Source: CAYTLW01 sp964438735
Lineage (GTDB): Bacteria; Myxococcota_A; UBA9042
NCBI GenBank assembly: GCA_964438735.1
Contig: CAYTLW010000008.1
Location: 1-64,000, forward strand
Length of the DNA: 64,000 nucleotides
Reading direction: 5' to 3'
Every line of letters starts with the position of its first letter. The stretch's first letter is position 1. A program made the translations under genes and the position numbers. Shown here piece after piece: positions 1 to 8,513 of this stretch. The notes below the pieces were generated by a model. The model was not told the DNA's origin. It worked only from the letters and a program-made list of their open reading frames with translations, and did no database searches.

Positions 1-51
1 CTCAGTGTAACGAATGAGTAGCTGATCATCTGTAGGCCGCCGACCTTCCTG

Positions 52-2364
52 TCAGTACAGGAACTCGAAGTAGTGCAGCGACGGTACGGCCACCGCTCGG
101 GTGATCGTGAAGCTGTCGTCTGCCACGTCGATGACGCCCTGCTCCGGGAAGACGAAGGAGCAGTTATGTGGCGGCTTGAGGCTGCACCAGGTGGAACGAT
201 TGCCGTTCATGCGCGCCCATCGATAGCCGACCGTCTTCACGCCGAGCTGCTTGGGCAGGTCCTGGACGCGGACGGAGAGGTTGTGGACCAGGAGCTCCTT
301 GCCGCTGTCGTCGACGTTCAGGTCGGCCACCAGCACGCGGATGACGTGCTTGCGGCCTTGCGTGACGGCGGGGAAGGTGGGCTTGAGGTTGCCGGCTGAG
401 TCGGTCTCGATGACGCAGTCCAACAGGTTGCCCTGCGTGTCGACGCAGTTCTCGCGCGTTGCCAGGACGACCAGGCCCGACTTCTCGTCGCTCTTGGCGG
501 GCCCGGAGATGCCGGCGGCGTCCGGGCCGTGCATGGCCTGGATGATGCTCTTGCGTCGCTTCTCGGCGGCTATGTCGGCGCATTCGGTGCGGCATACGTC
601 ATTGTCGGTACAGGTGTCGCCAGCGCCGGGGCACCCATCGGACTTCGTGCAGGGCAGGCGGCACTTGCCAGAGACGCAGACCTGCGCCTTCGGCTTGTTG
701 TTCACCATCTGCTTCACGCGACAGTCGCCGTCGACCTTGCAGCTCAGTCCGCCGTAGACGCCTGGAGTGCACTCCTTGTAGCGGCCGGCGCCGGCGCCAA
801 GGAAGCCGTAGTTGAACCAGAAGGAATGCCAGGCGGCAGGTTTGGCGGTGCCCACCGGTGGGCGCTTGTCGGACGGGTACCACATCAGGTTGCTGTCCGC
901 GGCGGTCTTGGCCACATCATCGGGTGGCGTGCCCGGCTTCACCGTGGGCAGGCGGACGACACGGCCAACGGTGGCATCCTTGACGATGCCCTGCCAGAGC
1001 GCCTTGGTGGCTGCGAAAAACGAGCCCTCGTAGGCCGAGTAGCGGGCCTTGCGCAGCTTGCCGGCCTCGCTGTTGTCGTCGGGATTCTGTGGGTCAAAGA
1101 GGCTGGTGGGCAGGCCTTTGGGGTTCAGGCGCAGCGACGTGACAAAGAGCGAGATGGGCTTGCCGTCGTCGTCCAGCAGTTTTCTATCGTCCGCGTACTT
1201 GCGTACGGCAGCAGCGATGTTTCGGGCCTCAACCGGATTCTCGGCGACCACTTCGAACGAGAGGCCGGACAGCGAGAGCTTGTTCTTCACCACGTGGTCG
1301 ATGAAGTCCTTCAGCCACGACTTGGAGTTGGGCAGCAGCAACTTGCTGTCGACCACGACCGATGGGGCGTAGATACGGACAGAGTTGGCCGGCCACGGGA
1401 ACTCCGCCCGCATCTCCTTGGAAAACTCGGTGTAGGACTCGAGCCACTTCTTCTTGCTGGCGTCATTGAAGCCGCCGGCACCGTTCGGGTCGCGGCCGAA
1501 TTCGATGTGGAAGAGCGAGGCGCTGCACTTCCAGGACTTGGGGTTGCCCGGGGTGGGTTTGGTGATCTTGCAGGTGGCGTCCTTCTCCTTGGTATTCTTG
1601 ACCAGATCACGGTTGTACCAACGAGCGATCTTGCGGGCGACCTTGGCCCACTTGGCCGGGTCCTGGATGGCTGTTCCGAGCTGTTCGGCGACGGGATTGC
1701 CATCGACCGAATACGGAATCGCAGACTTGTTCGACTTGTTGGCGAGTCCGTACTTGCAGGTGCCCTGACCGTCGCCGAGGCCATAGCCCACCGTCCACAA
1801 CGGCACCGCCTTGCTGTTGCGCACTGCGCCGATCAACTCGTCCAGGGCGAGCAGGTCGTAGTTGGTGATCTTGTCCGGGTCGGAGTGTTTGGTCACGCAC
1901 TCCTTGCGGCAGAGGTCTGGCTTTGAGGACTCATCGCACTTGGCCTTCTCTTCACACTCGGCCACGCGTGTCGGGCTGGGGAAGATGCCCTGTATCGTCG
2001 CGGCGCAGCCATATCCGACGGGGATGCGGGAGAAGTAGGCATTCAGGGCGCCGAAATTCTCCTTGGCCAGGTTGTGATCGTCGAGGCTGACTGCTCGCAA
2101 GGGGGCGCCGTTGACGCCACGGAGCTCGGCTGCACGCAGCAGGTCCGCGTCATCGACGTCGTCGCACTTCTGGTACTTGACCTCGGCCTGTTTGACCCGG
2201 CAGTTGCCCGCTTGGATCCGGACCGATCGCGTGCGCAGCTCGTTGACGTTCGCGCTGGGCTGATCGACGACCACCGACTCATCGTCAATGCAGGCGGTGG
2301 CGCACAGCATCGCAGCCAGGGCGACCGCTGCGGCGGGGGTGCGGGAAAGCGATAGCTTGGCCAT
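52..2364 (-). CDS. Secreted lipoprotein, possibly GH39-like, with Cys-rich insert
   Basis: 770 residues from the ATG at 2364, chosen because AAAGGA lies about 7 nt upstream and a typical export signal follows at once. The signal peptide ends in ATAC, a plausible but imperfect lipobox, so the protein is probably a lipoprotein. The middle holds alternating helices and strands (for example SLFHIEFGRDPNGAGGF, then WLKDFIDHVV and LSLSGLSFEVV) whose order recalls the clan-A TIM barrel of glycoside hydrolase family 39, but the usual NEP acid/base motif is not visible. Around residues 545-620 is a cysteine-rich stretch (CKVDGDC, CVSGKCRLPC, CPGAGDTC) of the EGF-like kind common in myxobacterial surface proteins. 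The C-terminus looks like a beta-sandwich. It lies 69 nt downstream of the histidine kinase gene on the same strand. Function is unknown; GH39-like is a weak fold guess. Confidence 0.7.
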   Translation of the reverse strand: MAKLSLSRTPAAAVALAAMLCATACIDDESVVVDQPSANVNELRTRSVRIQAGNCRVKQAEVKYQKCDDVDDADLLRAAELRGVNGAPLRAVSLDDHNLAKENFGALNAYFSRIPVGYGCAATIQGIFPSPTRVAECEEKAKCDESSKPDLCRKECVTKHSDPDKITNYDLLALDELIGAVRNSKAVPLWTVGYGLGDGQGTCKYGLANKSNKSAIPYSVDGNPVAEQLGTAIQDPAKWAKVARKIARWYNRDLVKNTKEKDATCKITKPTPGNPKSWKCSASLFHIEFGRDPNGAGGFNDASKKKWLESYTEFSKEMRAEFPWPANSVRIYAPSVVVDSKLLLPNSKSWLKDFIDHVVKNKLSLSGLSFEVVAENPVEARNIAAAVRKYADDRKLLDDDGKPISLFVTSLRLNPKGLPTSLFDPQNPDDNSEAGKLRKARYSAYEGSFFAATKALWQGIVKDATVGRVVRLPTVKPGTPPDDVAKTAADSNLMWYPSDKRPPVGTAKPAAWHSFWFNYGFLGAGAGRYKECTPGVYGGLSCKVDGDCRVKQMVNNKPKAQVCVSGKCRLPCTKSDGCPGAGDTCTDNDVCRTECADIAAEKRRKSIIQAMHGPDAAGISGPAKSDEKSGLVVLATRENCVDTQGNLLDCVIETDSAGNLKPTFPAVTQGRKHVIRVLVADLNVDDSGKELLVHNLSVRVQDLPKQLGVKTVGYRWARMNGNRSTWCSLKPPHNCSFVFPEQGVIDVADDSFTITRAVAVPSLHYFEFLY

Positions 2365-2433
2365 GGTCGTTCCTTTCACCTCGGGCGGTTTCCCGAAAAG
2401 TCGAGTCAAGGTAGCCACCGTGTGGGGCCCCGG

Positions 2434-3183
2434 TCAAGCCCGCGCGCGCACACCCGCGGGGGGCCACACGGCGAGGGCGGAGAAACCGCCGCCCGGTCGT
2501 GGGCCGATGTAAAGGCTGCCGCCGCCGCGTCCCACCAATGTAGACGCTGTCAACAATCCGATGCCCAGGTGGCCCGGGCCGTGGCGGCACAATGCAGCCG
2601 ACGCAGCGCCCGGCAGGTCGACGCAGCCCGGCCCGTCATCATCGACGCGCAACTCCGCCACGTCACCGGCTGAACGGACCTGGATGGCGACGGCGATGAA
2701 TGGGGGGCCCCGGTCGGGGGCGCGCCGTTCACTGGCGTGGGCCTGGAGCGCATTGCTGATCAGGCAGCGCAGCATCAGGGAGGCCTGGTGGCCGCCGAGG
2801 TCCGGCAGGCTGGCGGAGGAGGAGTCCGGCGTGACCTGCCAGCGGAGGGTTACCTGCGAATCGACGGCCGTGCTGGCCAGGTCGGCGCGAATGGAACTCA
2901 TGGTCGGCTCTTCGCGATGCTGCGCGCGCAGCGATTGGCGCACTGTTCTTCCGCTGACCAGGCTCAGTTCCTTCATCCTCTGGCCGAGGCGGTCGATGTC
3001 CGGACCCGCCAGGCTGGCGCTGTGACGCACGCGCATCATGTCGAGCAATCCCAGGGCGGGCGCGACCGCGTTGTTTACGTCGTGACCGATCCGGCGCAAC
3101 ACACTGGACATCAGCTCGAGGTCCGGCCAGGCCAGACCGCGAACCCTGTGGAACCCTTCCGGGATGACTTCTTGCGCTGTCAC
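2434..3183 (-). CDS. Orphan soluble histidine kinase-like protein
   Basis: 249 residues from a GTG at 3183 that overlaps the TGA of the upstream Kelch lipoprotein gene (GTGA), so translation is probably coupled. An upstream ATG at 3219 would add 12 residues inside that gene and is less likely. The dimerisation and phosphoacceptor helix reads LRRIGHDVNNAVAPALGLL, of the HDxNN type seen in NtrB-like and hybrid kinases. The HATPase_c half shows an N box (LISNALQAH), G1 box (VDDDGPGC) and G2 box (GHLGIGLLTAS). There is no membrane segment, PAS, GAF or receiver domain, so it should receive its signal from a partner and phosphorylate a response regulator encoded elsewhere. The kinase assignment rests on clear boxes; the signal and target are unknown. 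Confidence 0.82.
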   Translation of the reverse strand: MTAQEVIPEGFHRVRGLAWPDLELMSSVLRRIGHDVNNAVAPALGLLDMMRVRHSASLAGPDIDRLGQRMKELSLVSGRTVRQSLRAQHREEPTMSSIRADLASTAVDSQVTLRWQVTPDSSSASLPDLGGHQASLMLRCLISNALQAHASERRAPDRGPPFIAVAIQVRSAGDVAELRVDDDGPGCVDLPGAASAALCRHGPGHLGIGLLTASTLVGRGGGSLYIGPRPGGGFSALAVWPPAGVRARA

Positions 3184-6100
3184 GGCTTGGTGTCCTTGCA
3201 GTCCTGCGCCAGCTTCCATTGGGTCGTAGACGGTGTGCCGTCGGGCTCCAGACCGCCCCAGACCCAGGACGTGCGGACGGGGTCATCGTACGTGGTCGAG
3301 GCCATGAACATGGAGGTGGGTAGATTGGCCAGGGTGCCCTGCTCCAGGAAGACGCGTGGTTTGCCGGCGCATTGGCCCAGCGCGACACGAAGCTGGAGCG
3401 TGGCGTCCGTCCACTGCGGGCTGGTGTTGCCGGGGCAAGGCGGGCCGACACATGGGATCTGTTTGCCGTCCTTGTCCTTCTTCTTCGGATCATCTTCGCA
3501 GTCCAGCTTCTTGGCCGGCATGACGTCCGTCACCGCGATCAACCCGCGACGTCCGATGGGGTCGAGAATCGTTGGCACGAATGAGGGTTGGCTGAAGTGG
3601 ATGCGGAAGAGCTTCTTGGTCGGATTGGCGGCGTTGGGATCGGCCCAGGCTGGCAACTTCACCAGTTGGAACGCTGCCGGCGCGATCGGTGTCGTCATGT
3701 GCATCGGCACTTCGGCCTTGCCCTGGCAGGGTCCAAGAGTCTTTGTGGACGTCTCGTTGGACACGACGAATTGCATGGCGATCGGGTCCTTGCCCTCCTT
3801 GTTGACGTAGTGCTGGATACCGCCCGCCACGCCGAAGAGATTGCTCACCGGATCGAAGACCACCACCGACCCGTATTGAACCAACATCGGCCCGGCGCCG
3901 CCGCTGAGGTCTCGCCATGTCATCGTCTTCAGATCGAGACGCCAGAACGCTCGGGTGGGGCTGACGTTGTCGAAGCCGCCAAAGCTGATCAGTCGGCGCC
4001 GTACCGGGTCGTAGACGACTGAGCCCGCCGCGATTTCCGGTCCGGTGGTGCTCAATGTCTGAACTGCGCCCGTGTTCAGATCGAGGGTGTGCACGGCGTT
4101 GGTGACCTTGGGTTGGGTCGACAGCGGCTTGACCTCGTCGAACGTCAACTGGCCGCGCCACAGGCGGCGGACCTGGTGCACTTCGCCCCCCGCGGCAAGG
4201 TCGTATCCGCCGGCCAGGACCATGAGATCAGCGGGCGTATCCACGCCGCCGATGCCGAACGCGAAGGGCGGCAGCGCGTCGGTGATCAGGCTCCAGTTTC
4301 CTTTGGTATCCGCGCACCAGGCGTCGGTGGCCGGGCGGACGCGGCAGAACCCGCCGTCCACATCCGGCAGGTCGAAGATCAGCCCGCCGGCGATGCAACT
4401 GCCCTTGCTCTTGCTGCGACCGGTCGCCTGGCCGACGCGGCCCTTGGGAGAGGGAGCCACGATGGTCTCGACCTTGTCCTCGTCCGGCCGCCAGCGTGTG
4501 GCGTCGTTGCGGCCGACCCGATGGATGCCGGTCTGGGTGGACATGCGAACGAACCCGCCGGTGATCAGCGCGGACCCGTTGGCCCCGGACCAGGCACTGA
4601 AGGCGACGTTGCGGGTCAACGCGTCGACGACCGACGCGGAAGCCTGCTTGGTCTGCCATGTCGGCACGCCTGCGCTGGAGGAGCCTCCTGGGAAGGTGCC
4701 TACATGCCAGGTGCCCTCGGTCAGCCCCGTGGGCGTGTTCCCGCCGAAGATATGCAGTGCGCCTTTGTGGTCCAGCACGCACTGGTCGTCTCGGCGATCG
4801 GGCGGCCCCACCGGCTCGTCGATCAACGCCAAGGTCGCATCACCGCTGGCATCCAGCGACAGGCGGAAGAGACTGGCCTTGCCTTTCGCGCTGCTCGGCA
4901 TCAACGCCAGGGCGTGGTCCGCCGATCCTGGCGGCGTGACCAGGCAACGTACCGCGCCTGTGAGCTTTTGGATGCCGGGCTTGGTCGCCAGGGAGGTGGA
5001 TGTCGCCTGCCACTTGCCGCCGCCGCCCAGCGTAGCCGACCAGAACGCGAGCAGTCCCTTGGAGAAAACGAAGAGTCGTCTCTTGGTGGCGTCGCCGATC
5101 ACCACGGCGCGGGTCACCTTGCCGGCGAGCGCAAATGGCAGAGGGGGCACATAGCTTCCGTGAGCGGGATCGAGGGCGCTGACCTGCTGCCACTTCAAGT
5201 CGTTGTTGAGCGCCCACACCGCCAGCGCAGGCTCACCATCCTTGCTGCCTCCGACCAACAGCGCGCGATCGCCTGCTTCATCCCAAACCAGCGCCGCGCG
5301 TCTTCGATGACCGGGCGCTTGTTCGAGGTGACGCTGCCACTTGCCAGCATCCGGATCCAAGGTCCAGAGATCGGCCCTGGGCACCGGAACATGAGCTGTG
5401 GGGATCTCGCCGCCATAGACCAGGATCCGTTTCCATCCCGGCGACCAGGTGGCCGTCCAGTGTACGCGTGGCGGTGGCGAGCCGTGGCCGAGTTCGCTGA
5501 ATCCACTGGCAAAGGGCAGCGCACCGCACAGCGCCTTGTCGCCGGCGAGGTTGCAGGCTACGACCGGCGGATTGGCCGGGGTGCCGTCTTCGCAGAGGAA
5601 CTCCGTCTCCCCGCATCCGGGGCAAGGCCCGCCCACAGGTGTGCCTTTGAATTGGAAGCCTTCGTCCATGTCGCCGTCGCAATCGTCATCGGCCAGGTTG
5701 CAGACTTCTTTCTTGGCCACGCTGCCCGACCCTCCCAGTTCGATCGAGCACCCCGGTTTGCCGTTGGCCATGCACTCGACCTTGCCCGACGGGGCCAGGC
5801 CGCTGTCGTCCGGTTGTCCGCAGACCCCGGAGAGGACCTGACAGGTGGCGCCCACCGGCAGGTCGAGCCAGAGTTGAGCCTCGTCGGTGACCCCGTCGCA
5901 GTCGTTGTCGAGATTGTCACAAGCGACCTCGTCGGGCTCCCACGTGGGGATCTTCGTCTTATCTGCCTGGCAGCCGCAGCCGAGACAGCCGAAAGCGACC
6001 CCTTTTTGCACCGGAGAGTCCGGTCTGCACACCACCTGGACGTCGTCGAGAGACTCCGCGCACACGCCGCGGTCGCAGAGTTGCGCCACCGAGGGCAGCT

Positions 6101-6623
6101 TGAACTTCGTATTGTCCGCGGGGGCGGGGTCGATGACATCGACCATGCAGTCGCCATCCGTGTCGGCGATGTTGGACTGGAGAGCATCGATGATGCCGTC
6201 GCCGTTGGCGTCGTTGGGCACATCGAAGTTGGGGCCGATCTCCTGGCCATCGGAGCGCCCGTCGCCGTCGGAATCCGGGTTGCCCGGGTCGAGCTTCCAA
6301 GCCTCCTCGAAGGCGTTGCTGAGGCCGTCTCCGTCCGCGTCGGAATCCGGCTCGTGGCAGACATTCTCGATGCAGACGCCACCGCCGCATTCGGCGCTGT
6401 CCTTGCACGACTTGGTGCAACGGCCCTGGTAGCACACACCACCGGCGCATTCGCTGTTTCGACCGCATGTGGCGCCGTACCTGCGCAGGCGCTTCGGACC
6501 GCAGCCGCGGCAGGCTGGCAGCGTCGCAGCCAGCAAGGCAACCGCCAGCAACAGGCCGAGCAACCGCACGTTGGACGCGCTGCCATTGCAGGTAGAGAGC
6601 ATCGGCTGGTCTCGACGCGGCAC
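3180..6623 (-). CDS. Large Kelch / MopE-repeat / thrombospondin-3 lipoprotein
   Basis: 1147 residues from a GTG at 6623, favoured because AGGAG lies 9 nt upstream; an ATG at 6602 has no ribosome site. The signal peptide ends in the lipobox LPAC (Cys38). Order of modules: Cys-rich EGF-like pairs (about 53-90), aspartate-rich thrombospondin type 3 calcium repeats (about 92-170, DSDADGDGLSN and similar), two MopE-type motifs (CDNLDNDCDGVTDE near 235 and CNLADDDCDGDMDE near 308), then about 600 residues of Kelch-like beta-propeller with repeats such as RILVYGG, RALLVGG, LHIFGGN and LISFGGF. It should sit on the cell surface, bind calcium and display a propeller for binding or sensing. It shares a GTGA junction with the histidine kinase gene, so the two may form a sensory pair; that is inference. 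Confidence 0.85.
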   Translation of the reverse strand: MPRRDQPMLSTCNGSASNVRLLGLLLAVALLAATLPACRGCGPKRLRRYGATCGRNSECAGGVCYQGRCTKSCKDSAECGGGVCIENVCHEPDSDADGDGLSNAFEEAWKLDPGNPDSDGDGRSDGQEIGPNFDVPNDANGDGIIDALQSNIADTDGDCMVDVIDPAPADNTKFKLPSVAQLCDRGVCAESLDDVQVVCRPDSPVQKGVAFGCLGCGCQADKTKIPTWEPDEVACDNLDNDCDGVTDEAQLWLDLPVGATCQVLSGVCGQPDDSGLAPSGKVECMANGKPGCSIELGGSGSVAKKEVCNLADDDCDGDMDEGFQFKGTPVGGPCPGCGETEFLCEDGTPANPPVVACNLAGDKALCGALPFASGFSELGHGSPPPRVHWTATWSPGWKRILVYGGEIPTAHVPVPRADLWTLDPDAGKWQRHLEQAPGHRRRAALVWDEAGDRALLVGGSKDGEPALAVWALNNDLKWQQVSALDPAHGSYVPPLPFALAGKVTRAVVIGDATKRRLFVFSKGLLAFWSATLGGGGKWQATSTSLATKPGIQKLTGAVRCLVTPPGSADHALALMPSSAKGKASLFRLSLDASGDATLALIDEPVGPPDRRDDQCVLDHKGALHIFGGNTPTGLTEGTWHVGTFPGGSSSAGVPTWQTKQASASVVDALTRNVAFSAWSGANGSALITGGFVRMSTQTGIHRVGRNDATRWRPDEDKVETIVAPSPKGRVGQATGRSKSKGSCIAGGLIFDLPDVDGGFCRVRPATDAWCADTKGNWSLITDALPPFAFGIGGVDTPADLMVLAGGYDLAAGGEVHQVRRLWRGQLTFDEVKPLSTQPKVTNAVHTLDLNTGAVQTLSTTGPEIAAGSVVYDPVRRRLISFGGFDNVSPTRAFWRLDLKTMTWRDLSGGAGPMLVQYGSVVVFDPVSNLFGVAGGIQHYVNKEGKDPIAMQFVVSNETSTKTLGPCQGKAEVPMHMTTPIAPAAFQLVKLPAWADPNAANPTKKLFRIHFSQPSFVPTILDPIGRRGLIAVTDVMPAKKLDCEDDPKKKDKDGKQIPCVGPPCPGNTSPQWTDATLQLRVALGQCAGKPRVFLEQGTLANLPTSMFMASTTYDDPVRTSWVWGGLEPDGTPSTTQWKLAQDCKDTKP

Positions 6624-6779
6624 GGCAGCGGACTCCTGGAGCCTGCCCGCCCCCGGGTCGGGCGGCGGCTATCGGGCCCGGGACGGGGCCGGATTCGCGG
6701 TCCCGGATCGCGATGCAGGCTAGCAGACAGGCCCCTGCCTCACAACGCACGGGCCTTCCTCTGAGGAGGTGCCAGCGGT

Positions 6780-6791
6780 GGCACATGTGCC
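6780..6791. promoter_or_regulatory. 12-bp perfect palindrome in a divergent intergenic region
   Basis: GGCACATGTGCC is its own reverse complement. It lies in the 291-nt gap between the divergent Kelch lipoprotein (minus, starts 6623) and comM (plus, starts 6915), where an operator would be expected. It shares the GGCA...TGCC half-sites with the palindromes at 37791-37814. No bound factor can be named. Confidence 0.35.
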
Positions 6792-6914
6792 GGTGCCATT
6801 CGTCGATACGCATGGCGCAACCACACGGAATCGCTTAGATTGAGCTTGGCACGGAGCTTTCATGAAGGCGCCCCCGTCGCACCGACCTCTCGGTCGACAA
6901 GGCTGGGGGAATTC

Positions 6915-8438
6915 ATGTTGGCGAAAGTGGCGAGCGCCGCGTTGGTCGGGGTTGACGCGCGACCGGTCGAGGTCGAGGTCAAGGTTCAAGGTGCGTTCCC
7001 GGGCTTCCATACCGTGGGGTTGCCGGAGTTGTCGGTACGCGAGGCGCGCGTTCGTGTGCGCAGCGCCATCCGTCACTCGGGCATCCGGTTTCCGGCGCGT
7101 CAGATCATCGTCAACCTGGCGCCGGCAGACCTGCGCAAAGAGGGCACCTACTACGACCTGCCGGTAGCTCTGGGCATCCTGGCCTGTTGCGAGGTGCTCG
7201 ACCAGGACGCCCTCGACGGCTGGGTGGTGATCGGGGAGCTGTCCCTGGCCGGTGAGATCAGGCCGGTGCGCGGCGTGCTGGCCATCGCAGAGATGGCTCG
7301 CGCCGCGGGCATGAAGGGCGTGATCTGCTCGCTGGAGAATGCTCCCGAGGTGGCTGTCGTCGAGGGCGTCGACGTCCGGTCGGCGGCGACCTTGGGAGAT
7401 GTCGTCGAAGCGATGCAATTCGGCGGCTGGCCGGAGCCCGATACCGGCAGCAGGATTCCCGTCGTGCGCGGCGAGCTGTGCTGGTCTGATGTGCGCGGCC
7501 AGGAGGCGGCCAAACGCGCCCTTGAGGTCGCTGCGGCGGGTGGCCATAACGTCGTGATGGCCGGCACGCCAGGTACCGGCAAGACGATGCTTGCCCGCCG
7601 GTTGCCGACAATCCTGCCTCCCATGGCGCCGGAGGAGGCCCTGACGGCGACCAAGGTCTGGTCCGTCGCGGGCTTGCTGCCGTGCGGCGCCGGATTGATG
7701 CACCAACGTCCGTTCAGGGCGCCTCATCACACCGGCAGCGCGTGCTCGCTGGTGGGGGGGGGCAGCAGCCCGCGTCCAGGCGAGGTCTCGCTGGCCCATG
7801 GCGGCGTGCTCTTCCTGGATGAGCTGCTGGAGTTTCCTCGCTCGGTGCTGGAGACGCTGCGGCAGCCCTTGGAAGATGGCCACATCACCATCGCGCGCAC
7901 CCGCCAGGTGGTCTGCTTTCCGGCTCGGTTCATGCTGGTCGCGGCGCTGAATCCCTGCCCTTGTGGCTTTCGCGGCTCGAAGCAACACGCTTGTCGATGC
8001 AGCTCGGCCGCATTGGAGCGCTATCGAGGCAGGCTGAGCGGGCCCGTCCTGGACCGTATCGATATCCAGGTGGAGCTCGACCCATTGCCTCCCCGGTTCC
8101 TGCGCGACGGCGCTCTGGGCGAGTCGTCGTCGGTCATCCGCGAGCGTGTGCTGCAGGCCCGGCAGGTCCAGGCGCGGCGCTACGCGGACCTGGGCGGCGG
8201 CAGCAATGCCTCGGTGGTCATGAGCCAGATGCGTGCGCGCTGTCCGCTCGCCGGCAACGTGCACGACCTGCTGCTGGGGGCCCTCGAACACTTCGGCTTG
8301 TCGCCTCGAGCCCACGATCGGATCTGGCGGGTCGCGCGGACGATCGCCGACCTGGGGCAACGCGAAGACATCGACCAATCGCATGTCGCCGAAGCGCTCC
8401 AGTACCGGCACTTCGACGAACCGGTGGCGACCGGATGA
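6915..8438 (+). CDS. comM: YifB/ComM family Mg-chelatase-like AAA+ ATPase
   Basis: 507 residues from the ATG at 6915, which has GGGGGA about 4 nt upstream and begins with the family's usual N-terminus (MLAKVASAALVGVD). The N-terminal ChlI domain has a Lon-protease-like S5 fold. The AAA+ core follows: Walker A GTPGTGKT at 217-224 and Walker B VLFLDE at 298-303. A cysteine cluster typical of the family (NPCPCGF..., Cys348/350/360/362) comes next, then the Mg_chelatase C-terminal helical domain. In gammaproteobacteria ComM is a hexameric helicase that drives branch migration during integration of single-stranded DNA in natural transformation. It is followed by recA (75 nt) and ssb on the same strand, fitting a recombination role. 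Family assignment is firm; involvement in transformation here is inference. Confidence 0.93.
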   Translation: MLAKVASAALVGVDARPVEVEVKVQGAFPGFHTVGLPELSVREARVRVRSAIRHSGIRFPARQIIVNLAPADLRKEGTYYDLPVALGILACCEVLDQDALDGWVVIGELSLAGEIRPVRGVLAIAEMARAAGMKGVICSLENAPEVAVVEGVDVRSAATLGDVVEAMQFGGWPEPDTGSRIPVVRGELCWSDVRGQEAAKRALEVAAAGGHNVVMAGTPGTGKTMLARRLPTILPPMAPEEALTATKVWSVAGLLPCGAGLMHQRPFRAPHHTGSACSLVGGGSSPRPGEVSLAHGGVLFLDELLEFPRSVLETLRQPLEDGHITIARTRQVVCFPARFMLVAALNPCPCGFRGSKQHACRCSSAALERYRGRLSGPVLDRIDIQVELDPLPPRFLRDGALGESSSVIRERVLQARQVQARRYADLGGGSNASVVMSQMRARCPLAGNVHDLLLGALEHFGLSPRAHDRIWRVARTIADLGQREDIDQSHVAEALQYRHFDEPVATG

Positions 8439-8449
8439 GGACTGGTGTG

Positions 8450-8464
8450 ACGGCTGCGAGCCGT
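8450..8464 (+). other. Small hairpin between comM and recA
   Basis: ACGGCT-GCG-AGCCGT forms a 6-bp stem with a 3-nt loop just after the comM stop. There is no T-run, so it may be an mRNA processing or attenuation structure rather than a strong terminator. Confidence 0.35.
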
Positions 8465-8513
8465 CGGGATGGGTGTGCAACGCCGTCCGTCGAGGCGGCA
8501 GGGAGAGTGTGAA

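Noticed and set aside
4089..6764. 891-codon open frame on the plus strand
   Set aside because: Antisense to the Kelch/MopE lipoprotein; composition is Arg/Ala/Gly-rich and without recognisable motifs.
8439..8513. LexA/SOS box before recA
   Set aside because: No recognisable SOS-type operator in the 75-nt gap; only a short hairpin.
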